Source of the DNA: Magnolia sinica
Taxonomy: Eukaryota > Streptophyta > Magnoliopsida > Magnoliales > Magnoliaceae
Direction of reading: 5' to 3'
Assembly: GCF_029962835.1 (NCBI RefSeq)
Contig: NC_080574.1
Span: forward strand, 41,160,501-41,224,500
Length of the DNA: 64,000 nt
The position numbers and the translations under genes were made by a program. The notes beneath the pieces were generated by a model. That model saw only the letters and a program-made list of their open reading frames with translations. It was not told where the DNA came from and did not search any database. Below are positions 56,405-64,000 of this stretch, piece after piece (position 1 is the first letter of the stretch; the number at the start of each line of letters is the position of its first letter).

Positions 56405-57306
56405 CCAGAATCTGTAAGATTTTTTTAGCTGTGAGATTTTTCTAAGTTTAGAATATTAGTTGGAGAAGATAAACAGTAGATTTTTCCTTTGGATTTTTCT
56501 TTCTTTAGATGCCCCTAGGATGAATCTAGACAGGGATAAATTAGTAATTTCATAGTATAAGAAAGCCTATAAAGGCAGCAATGTAATTCGTTTCTATTCA
56601 TAAGAAAATACCGCAGCAGTTCATATCTTTCTCTTTTCAATCTTTTATTAGGAGAAATGTGGTGGACAGACTTGCTTTATGATTAGCAACCATCCCTCTC
56701 TTAGTAGACGAGGGGCTCCTGAAATTTCTGTTTTCAAAATCAGATCCTAAAGTTATTTTTCAAAAGCTGTTTTTCAACACCTGTTTTTCAAAAGCCGTGA
56801 GAAGGAGGTTTGCAAATCTGTTTTTAAAATTTCAGCAAAAACTGTCTGCGGCCAGTTCTTATGACATCCACTTATGAGGTTGAGAATTTGGATTGACGAA
56901 TAGTGTCAATGAGCCACAAGATATAGACCATTTAGAAGTTACAAAGAGGAATGATGAAAGAACTTTCCTCAGTCTCGCGACCTCTCTGTCGTCTGCATTG
57001 ATAGAGAAAGAGCTTTGTCGTGACTCTGGAATTATATAGACTAGGGATATCCTTTGGTTTCTGTCCGGAAGATTTTGGTGGAGGTCTTGTACAATCTCCA
57101 CAAAATGAAGGCATTGCTCGGGTCACAAGAACTATGGGAGATCGTCACCGATGGGTATGAAGAACCCACTATGGAAGAAGAAACTGCCTTCACCAATGAA
57201 GAAAAGACTGCGCTCAAAAATCAAAGGAAGAGAGACAATAAGGCTTTGTTTCTCCTCTATCAAGGGTTGGATGAATCTACCTTCGAAAAGATTGCCAAAG
57301 CAATAT
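56405..57306 (+). mobile_element. copia fragment C1: LTR and gag start (fossil)
   Basis: LTR-like part with CTATAAAGG (about 56568) and an AATAAG-type leader, then gag with MKALLGSQELWEIVTDGYEE, LKNQRKRDNKALFLLYQGL and DESTFEKIAKA, typical of copia Gag (UBN2 type). It ends abruptly at about 57306, where LINE ORF1 sequence in the opposite direction begins. Broken. Confidence 0.65.
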
Positions 57307-57560
57307 CAGTTCACAACATTAATGGCATCCTGTTTGTAGTTGAATCGGACGAAAGCAAATCCCTGAGATTTGTTGCAGCTATTATCCCATGGAATGAAGG
57401 CATCCAATACCTTCCCAAATCTCCCGAAAATGTGGTAGAGATCTTCTGCATTAGTATCGTTGGTGAGATTCCCTACGAAAATCTTGAAAGGGGGAGTCGA
57501 GGGTTTTTTGGAACGAACCACCTACCATGGGCGTTCTCTTTCCTCCATTTTTTCAACTAC
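57306..57560 (-). pseudogene. LINE ORF1 RRM domain patch
   Basis: Minus strand encodes FKIFVGNLTNDTNAEDLYHI, FGRFGKVLDAFIPWDN and KSQGFAFVRFNYKQDAINVV: a complete RNA-recognition motif with RNP2 (IFVGNL) and RNP1 (QGFAFVRF). It is the counterpart of the partial RRM at 41357. It is probably the missing N-terminal part of LINE 1 ORF1, now surrounded by plus-strand copia pieces. Confidence 0.7.
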
Positions 57561-57621
57561 CAGCATTTATCTTATTTGTCCTCTGGAAAAGTTGATGGAC
57601 AGTGTGGATCTAACACATAAA

Positions 57622-58379
57622 TCATTGTAAGACCAAAGAAGTTCCATGCCAATGGAACAAGCTTTGGAGTCAAGATTGACTCTGAATGATAACAATGGTG
57701 GACGTGGAAGTTCACAACGTGGTGGACGTTTTACTAACAATCGCATAAGAGGCAGAGGGCGCGGAGAAAAATAAACATTAACAAACACCACTTAACATGT
57801 AGTGCTTTTTTGAATTTTGCATTCACAATAATTTTTCTAAGTGTCAACGAAAAAGCCCACGGCCACGTAAGTCGCTGAAGGGTTAACTGGTCCACTCAAA
57901 TCAATCATTATGAGAATCTATTCATCTACTTGTCCATCTCTAATCAATTTTATTCATAATTGCACCTGCATTGTACATGTCATCTCCACTCTCAACCCCC
58001 TATTCATTAGTTGATTCGAGTGTGTGCTCTGCGGCTTACAAGTAATCATATGTGCGGCGACAAGAAACTTTTTTGTTGAACTCACAGAAGGAGTTCATGG
58101 CGATGTAACGTTTGGAGACTCATCAAAAACACCTGTGAAAGGTAAAGGTAAAATCCAAATCGTCCAAGTAGAGATGTCTTTACTGGTTCATTGCTTGAAG
58201 CAGTCATCGCATTGCCCAACTACATTCCATTAATTACATTTGCACCATTTGCGCACAAGAACTAATTCGATCCATTGTATTCATTAGATCCTGTGAAGTA
58301 GATACCGTATATTTGTATGGACAGAGAGAGTGTTTAACACCTTCTCCCTGTATCACTGTAGTCCTTTACCTAGAATACC
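57622..58379 (+). mobile_element. copia fragment C2: gag end and protease (fossil)
   Basis: MPMEQALESRLTLNDNNGGR then a GGRGSSQRGGRF-type RG-rich gag tail (to about 57770), an unassigned piece, then protease-like FFVELTEGVHGDVTFGDSSK and VKGKGKIQI (about 58065-58165). Direction and order match fragment C1. Broken. Confidence 0.55.
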
Positions 58380-58940
58380 AAGTGGTAAAAGCAAAGAATG
58401 ATTCTTGGATGTGACATCTTCGCTTTGGCCATCTAAATTTCAGTGGCCTGAAACTTGTGTCCTCATCAAGCATGGTGCATGGCTTGCCTACTATTGAAGC
58501 TCTAGAACATGTGTGTGAGGCGTTCATACTTGGAAAACAACAAATGAACTCATTTCCGAGTGGAGTATCCCGAAGAGCAAGAAAACCGTTGCAACTAGTT
58601 CACACTGACATCTTTGGACCATTGGAGCCAATCTCTTTTGGAGGTAATAAAGTATTTATTACCTTCATTGACGATTTCTAAAAGTTTTGTCGGTAAAAAA
58701 CCTCTTTTTTGTAGTGCTTGTTGAAAAAGAAAATGGTCTCAAAATAAAAACCCTTAGATCTGACAGAGGTGGGGAGTACACCTCAAATGTTTTTGGAGAA
58801 TATTGCAGGGAACATGGCATTAAGCAACAACACTTTGCAGCATGCATGCATAATGGAATTGCTCGACGGAAGAACCGCACCATCCTGGACATAACGAGGA
58901 CTATGCTAAAGGAGAAAAGTCTAAAGAATTAGGGATTTGC
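58380..58940 (+). mobile_element. copia fragment C3: integrase (fossil)
   Basis: GAG-pre-integrase and core pieces: LVSSSSMVHGLPTIEALEHV, QLVHTDIFGPLEPISFGGNK, FITFIDDF, KTLRSDRGGEYTSNVFGEYC and ARRKNRTILDITRTMLKEK. Order as in Ty1/copia. Followed at about 59007 by locus-A sequence. Broken. Confidence 0.7.
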
Positions 58941-59006
58941 ATGTAACGCCTATCTGTCATTCATAGGTGTCCGACAATAGTGTTAGATTTCAGGACATCG
59001 TTCATG

Positions 59007-59356
59007 GTTGCTTTCGGTGATTGATTAATTCAAGCCTACCGTGGCGCACCTTAATTTCTTCTGGAGCTGCTGTCGCCTAGTAAACTTGGCCCTAGTTATA
59101 TTTTCTTAACCATGATCCAATAGGGTCACTTCTGGTAAATGAAACATTTAGAGTGTCCCATCACATCAATGGATTGAGTCATTGAACCATTGGCCCCATT
59201 TATCATACTTGCTATCGGTACTAGCATGAACCAAATAAGTGGTGCAATTCGGAGTGTGGCCCATCGGATGAGTTGACCGATAGGGTTTTAGGACCAGACT
59301 GTCCACATGATGTAAGTTGAGGTACCATAATTGCTAGGAACAGCACTGGGAAGGTC
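59007..59356 (+). repeat. locus-A patch A1'
   Basis: Matches 52722-53053: CCTAGTAAACTTGGCCCTAG, AACATTTAGAGTGTCCCATC and ATTGGCCCCATTTATCATAC are shared. Its last about 30 bp are the beginning of the LINE 3 fragment (ATTGCTAGGAACAGCACTGG). Confidence 0.8.
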
Positions 59357-59639
59357 AGAATTCATCCAGCACATCTTCATCCGATTCTTCTTCACCCTTG
59401 GCTCCTATTAAAATGAGAAGCCTCAACGACGTCTATGCAGAAATTGAGGAAGTAAATTTACTATATGCGGACCACGAGCCTCTCACATTTGAGGAGGCTG
59501 CGAATGAAGAATGTTGGAGAAAGGCTATGGAAGAAGAGATTCATGCCATCGAGAAGAATCGAACATGGGTGTTGACCTCACTCCCCAAAAGCCAGAATAT
59601 CATTGGTCTCAAATGGGTGTACAAAATCAAGCGGAATGG
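59357..59639 (+). mobile_element. copia fragment C4: RT start (fossil)
   Basis: Encodes PLTFEEAANEECWRKAMEEE, IHAIEKNRTWVLTSLP and IIGLKWVYKIKRNG, the N-terminal part of copia RT. It sits between two locus-A patches and takes the place of 53054-53249 of locus A. The right junction lies in a shared TGGA. Confidence 0.75.
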
Positions 59640-60330
59640 ATGACGAGGATTAGGGCCATCACTCGATCAATTGAAATTCGCTTTGCCTATTGTCATAGAG
59701 AGGCTAATTTCCCTGACAATGAGTTGGCCCACATGGGGAATGGAGGCCAAGTGGATCGCTTATTCCAAACACTGGAAGAACTACCGGCCAATATTAGAGG
59801 CCTCCTTTTCTTGGATAGAACCAGCTTGGGTAGCATCCATGTAGACTAGTTGGCAGCCCTATCCAACCTTTTCTGCTTCATGAACATTTTACGATAGGCG
59901 AGCCCAAATTGTGGGTCTACCGAAATCCACTTTTGTAAAGATTTTACTACGTGAATATATCAGATGGATTTTTGGAAAAAAAGAAAAAAAAAAAAAGAAA
60001 AAGAAAGAAAGAAAGAAAAAAGTTGGCACCATAGTTCGAAAACTCAAAAACTCAACTGGATGTCCTGGTGGGTAGGGTCAACTTGACTCGGCCGAATCTT
60101 TACTGGACTCAACTCGATATTTTGATAATTAGAATGAAGTTATATGGTTTGTTAGGAAAAAAAAAAAGGTAATTATTTGGAATAGTAATGAAAACAAAAT
60201 AACAAAAGAAGAATATAGTTGAGGTGTTTTAGCGTGCTCGCGGCAAACACATCCGGTTTCTCAGTGGAGTCTTGCACGAAATCGGATTGTGTACCGAGTT
60301 TACTCAGGACGCTCTTATCGTACTGAGTAA
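59640..60330 (+). repeat. locus-A patch A2' (LINE 3 end and flank)
   Basis: Matches 53250-53930: LINE RNase H end (RFAYCHREANFPDNELAHMG), 3' UTR, A-rich tail (about 59976-60020) and the following 310 bp to CGTACTGAGTAA. Confidence 0.85.
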
Positions 60331-60975
60331 ACTCTGTTGGGCACACCGTGAATGTATGTGGTTTATCCACGCGGTCCATCCATTTTTTCTATCTTGGGTC
60401 GATGCATTCACATGGCATTCGAGAGAAGCAGAGTGTGAAGTCGCCATGTCCACACCTGAAGCTGAGTACCATGGCAACATCGTCCACCAGTCGTGAAGGT
60501 AATTTGGTTTCCACCGAAATTGCTAAACTTTTCTGGACATCGCAGTAATGAATCCATAGTCATTTATGTGGATAACAACCTCGTTAATAAGAGCTAGCCA
60601 TAGAAATCCGGATGAAGGCATGGAAGAAGCAAATATCAGCTTGATCTAAAACATTTCTAGGCCACAAGAATGATCTGGGGACTGTAATCAAGGAGGTCCC
60701 GGTTGAGCAGTGGTCGGACTCAACAGCAATCAACCGAGTTAATTGCTGCCAACGAAGACAGGGAGAAGGAAAAGGGTAGGGATAGGCAGACATGGCTACT
60801 CTGCCAGGAATTCAGAAGAGTTCCAGGAACCTGACTCTGGTTCGAGCAACAACAACAGGAAACAATGTTTACCGAGAGGTCGTCGTTCTCTACTAAGGCT
60901 TGTGACAACACTTCGTGGTGCGATATTGACCCGAGTTGAGTTGACTCGGCCTGGTTTCGAGACATGGCCACAGGT
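60331..60975 (+). mobile_element. copia fragment C5: RNase H and beyond (fossil)
   Basis: Contains AFTWHSREAECEVAMSTPEAEYHGN (shown with its copia RNase H signature MSTPEAEY), then IVIYVDNNLVNKS and HGRSKYQLDLKHF. The first about 60 bp (60331-60390) carry a MITE-like TTTATCCACGCGGTCCATCC. The stretch after about 60740 is unassigned. It sits between A2' and A3'. Confidence 0.6.
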
Positions 60976-61171
60976 AAAGGTACTCTGCGTCACTTTCATC
61001 ATGAAAAAAAAAAAGAGAGATAAGACAACACTAAGGTGGGTCACAACATACGAAACATTGGAGAGACGCCCACCATTAGTTTTGTGTAGGGCCATCATAG
61101 TGTTCATGTGCCATCTAATCCATTCACCTGATGTGCCCAATCAAGATGAAAGAACTATCCATTATCTGATG
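60976..61171 (+). repeat. locus-A patch A3'
   Basis: Matches 53935-54140: TAAAGGTACTCTGC, a poly-A/AGAG stretch, AAGACAACACTAAGGTGGGT and CCATTATCTGATG at the end. Confidence 0.85.
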
Positions 61172-61314
61172 GATGGGGTATATTCCATGCCCTCTAATTT
61201 GTCAAATCCCTCATGTTAGAGAAAGTAAACCTGGTAGGTACATGCACAGCAGGTGAGCCAAGAACCGGTACATGCACATAACCTACAATCAAATAACCAT
61301 GATTGTTCCAAAAT

Positions 61315-61778
61315 GGGACTTCAAAAAATTCCATTTCTGAGTGTCTTTAGGATTTTCCATATTTGGACTGTCAAAGATGAATATATAAGCTGGCACCCTA
61401 CTCTCAGGGTTATCTTTCAATGCCTTTTTAGGTACCATGGCACACTTAAGTTTTCCATTTATCATATTTTTGAGCTGACGCCCTAACATAAGTTGTTAGG
61501 TGGCCCAGTTTAATAAACACGTGGAGTTATCATAATGGACCACATTGGGACTTCAAAAAATTCCATTTCTGAGTGTCTTTAGGATTTTCCATATTTGGAC
61601 TGTCAAAGATGAATATATAAGCTGGCACCCTACTCTCAGGGTTATCTTTCAATGCCTTTTTAGGTACCATGGCACACTTAAGTTTTCCATTTATCATATT
61701 TTTGAGCTGACGCCCTAACATAAGTTGTTAGGTGGCCCAGTTTAATAAACACGTGGAGTTATCATAATGGACTACATT
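61315..61778. repeat. 232-bp tandem duplication, near-identical
   Basis: Copies 61315-61546 and 61547-61778, in direct orientation and directly adjacent. I find one difference (CCACATT against CTACATT at the end). The minus strand has an open stretch of about 55 residues in each (KNMINGKLKCAMVPKKALKD, SRVPAYIFIFDSPNMENPKD) that I do not recognise. Confidence 0.9.
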
Positions 61779-61995
61779 ATTTGTTGCATGGCTCTCTAGT
61801 AATATTGTCAACATGAAGGCTAGCCGCAAAGAGTAGACTAGATACTCACATTAAATAAGCTACTTCTGTGGGTAAAATCTAAACCCCTATAGGCTTTTTA
61901 CAGGTTTCACCTGAACCATTTGTCTGACAACAGCCACATTTTTTACTTTCCAAAATAGCTTATTTACTAGAATATTTACTAGAAATGTATTCACA

Positions 61996-62157
61996 TGTCC
62001 TTCTGAACATTAAAGGTCTCCACCCTACAAAAACTAGTTGGGAGGCCTATGTCCTTTTGAATATTAAAGGTCTCCACGTACCCTACAGAAACTCGTTGGG
62101 TGGGCCTATGTCCTTTCGAATATTGAAGGTCACCTTACAGAAACTAGTTGGGCGGGC
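61996..62157. repeat. three tandem units of about 54 bp
   Basis: Units start TGTCCTTCTGAACATTAAAG (61996), TGTCCTTTTGAATATTAAAG (62050) and TGTCCTTTCGAATATTGAAG (62109), each ending in ACTAGTTGGG-type sequence. Diverged by several bases. Confidence 0.8.
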
Positions 62158-62272
62158 AAAAATGTCAAAAGATAATTGCATTAGAAATAGTATAGATAGT
62201 AACGAGAACAACAACAATAATTTCATGTGTGCAATGAGAAAGAGAGACTATTTCATGCATAGAAACTGCAAT

Positions 62273-62278
62273 TTTATT
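62273..62278 (-). terminator. poly-A signal AATAAA
   Basis: Minus-strand AATAAA (TGTAATAAAATTG) 206 nt after the stop codon of the candidate exon at 62484. The distance is normal for a plant 3' UTR. Confidence 0.3.
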
Positions 62279-62483
62279 ACATATATAAGTGTCTCGACAG
62301 GGAACAGTAACTGGACTCTGAAGACATTCTTATGCTGTAATAAGCTTATTAACAGCAGTTTCTTTTTTCCTGTTTTCTTCTCTTTTGAAACCATGACACG
62401 ATACCCTTTTCTACACATTCTCTCTACTGCTCAAAACCATTTTGCCGATTCGCATTTACCTCTGCATATGGGCATGCATCTCA

Positions 62484-62543
62484 TCACATGCTCGGCTTGA
62501 CGTTGAGGTGATGCGCCAGCTTCTGTCCCAGAGATTTGTCACA
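62484..62543 (-). CDS. candidate last exon of an unknown host gene
   Basis: On the minus strand, GATGATGCAG (a good splice acceptor) is followed by a 60-nt open stretch coding CDKSLGQKLAHHLNVKPSM and a TGA stop. An AATAAA lies 206 nt further on. The base composition (GC-richer) and codon pattern differ from the surroundings. I do not recognise the protein. The upstream exons are not located; the stretch 62606-62670 has an open frame (HYLGALDFYITSATSIGNLF) after a TTTGTAG acceptor-like site. This is a weak call and could be chance. Confidence 0.22.
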   Translation of the reverse strand, partial: CDKSLGQKLAHHLNVKPSM

Positions 62544-63554
62544 CTGCATCATCAGAACAGACACAGATCAGGACTTTTTTCCTTCTTTTTTTTTCATCAA
62601 TACATCATACGTAGTTATCTAAACAAGTTCCCAATGGAAGTCGCAGAAGTAATATAAAAATCAAGAGCACCCAGATAGTGGATCCTACAAAATATGGGAA
62701 ATGGCTAAAATTGCCCAGTTTAGATTTAAGGGGGGAGGGGAAAAAGGACCACCACAGGCTTTTCTATCAAGTGGTTGAGATTAGTCCAACTGCCTGATAT
62801 TTTGATACAGATTGCCAGACGCGCTACCTCAAACTAACACATGCTTTCAAATATACGACCTACTTAGTATCCAGACCACTCGTTCCCAAAGTGGCCGGCT
62901 TATTTGACGCACCTGTTACGATGCAATCCAGCCCCTATTTTACGAAGAGATACTTTGACAAACTGGCAGAGTGTGAAGGATGAAACTCAGGCAGATAGTT
63001 CCAACCTTTTAAGTTCATCCAGCATCCGACCTATCATTGGCCCACCATGAGGATCACCTTGTGCAAAAATCAGTCCCATCTATTCGTCAGGTGGGCTTCA
63101 CCCTATAAAACAAATATCTAGCCATTGATAAACAGAAAAACACAAGTGTTCTCCATTCAATGAGTGGATTTGGTTTTTTCCACAGGGAGATTCTCATGAT
63201 GGCCCCACTCCATGATGGATTGAATGTTGCACCCATATGACAGGGTGGAGGTTACTCACTGGGTGGACCATAACTTGTGGTCCAACGGGTTGGACTTGAG
63301 CCTTCTCAACTGAGAAATTGCACACGTGGCATACAAAATTATGGAAATCAGTTCAGATGTATCATGGACAAAATGTTACTATTGTCTGGTTATCTAACTA
63401 TCAAATTGCTAGATATTTATTGGATGGTTAAAAATGAATAGTATCTAATGGTCTTATTTCAAACCAACGAGTGCTCAGGAATCAGAGGTTAGTTTGGTTT
63501 CAACAAATCTGTGTCCGGAATCAGAAGCTAGTTTCGTTCGATGCAGCCAGAGAA
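62544..63554. other. unassigned, with MITE-like pieces
   Basis: 63020-63260 has GGCCCACCATGAGGATCACC, CAGGTGGGCTTCACC and similar pieces of the common MITE class. The rest is non-coding as far as can be seen. A (G/A)-rich tract lies at about 62729-62748. Confidence 0.3.
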
Positions 63555-63700
63555 TCAAAAAACTCTTATTTTTTTACAAATCTATTATCAAAAACATTCC
63601 TACTGGCTACATGGACCTCATATTCTCGAGATTCATTCCTGAACTCATACCCACTGATTGTATTGCATATGTGCTACTGACTGTTATGGGTAAATCTAGA
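63555..63700 (+). repeat. dispersed repeat, copy 2 of 2
   Basis: Homologous to 9820-9900: TTTTTTTACAAATCTATTA, then an extra piece of about 40 bp, then TGAACTCATACCCACTGATT, TTGCATATGTGCTACTGA. The encoded peptide (FIPELIPTDCIAYVLL) parallels SIPELIPIDCITYLLL of copy 1. Confidence 0.4.
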
Positions 63701-63720
63701 CTGACCAAACGGCTTGGATG

Positions 63721-64000
63721 AAATGGAAATATCAAAGGCTAGCAGCTCGGGTGAGAGGTTGGGTATGATCAATGTCTCATTTGCCGACCACAACATCCGT
63801 GACTGGTCCGAGTAGCGACCATGAATGATAGCCTCGGCTGCCTAGTTGATAACTTGCAATCTCCACCTAGGGGACAGCTCGGTATGCAGGCCTCAAGAGA
63901 CGATCACAAGAACCAACTTCGACCAAGGGCCCAACCTCAAGGATCGGCCTTGACCACCGACTTGAAGGACAACCTCAGCTATCGACCCTGACCTCAGCCA
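63721..64000. other. GC-richer unassigned sequence at window end
   Basis: Contains repeated CGACCTTGACC / CCTCGGCT-like words that recall LTR or gypsy leader sequence. It runs off the window, so nothing firm can be said. Confidence 0.25.

Noticed and set aside
57054-57620. 188-residue ORF as a possible gene
   Set aside because: It begins as copia gag and from about 57306 runs antisense through a LINE RRM; a chance fusion of two fossils.

Overview
This 64-kb window looks like transposon-rich nuclear DNA from a flowering plant. The evidence is the density of Ty3/gypsy and Ty1/copia retrotransposons, plant L1-type LINEs with an RNase H tail, a dirigent-protein gene, and a very abundant family of fold-back MITEs built on GTGGGCCC...TGATG...ATCCACTCCGTCCATC. 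That MITE style reminds me of magnoliid-type genomes, but this is an impression and not a proof. I see no rRNA, tRNA, CRISPR or organellar features.

Layout. 1-9.7 kb: a nest of Ty3/gypsy fossils. A plus-strand Athila-type LTR (1-1411) sits in the reverse transcriptase of a minus-strand Athila-type element (1412-6550, one 1.5-kb LTR with tRNA-Asp PBS). That element in turn abuts an antisense plant-mobile-domain ORF that lies just before a G-tract and another LTR (6551-about 9695), the plan expected for a Tat-type element. 9.7-14.4 kb: MITEs, a SINE and the only convincing intact host gene, a single-exon dirigent gene (12870-13427). 14.4-22.4 kb: LTR-like remnants, MITE fragments, a 2.7-kb T-rich degenerate repeat field and a CACTA-like scrap. 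22.5-27.9 kb: a Ty1/copia fossil with 735-bp LTRs and a 5-bp TSD. 29.2-35.2 kb: a non-autonomous chromovirus-like element with about 2-kb LTRs and almost no coding capacity. 38.4-57.5 kb: a minus-strand LINE broken up by a plus-strand LINE, itself split by a 4.6-kb solo LTR. 56.4-61.2 kb: a patchwork of copia pieces alternating with pieces copied from the locus at 52.7-54.1 kb. 61.2-64 kb: a fresh 232-bp tandem duplication, a small triple repeat, a possible last exon of a host gene, and unassigned sequence.

The most interesting signals are: (i) the interleaved copia/LINE mosaic; (ii) a 266-bp block present twice with one difference, inside unrelated elements 10.6 kb apart; (iii) a promoter-proximal module (palindrome array, TTCCGCA box, TATA, CTAGGGTTT) shared by LTRs of different superfamilies; (iv) an LTR-terminal 71-bp scrap of an Athila-type LTR inside the copia element; (v) overlapping ORF1 stop/ORF2 start in both LINEs. 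All similarity statements are by eye. Retroviral-type elements are treated as fossils and are not reconstructed.
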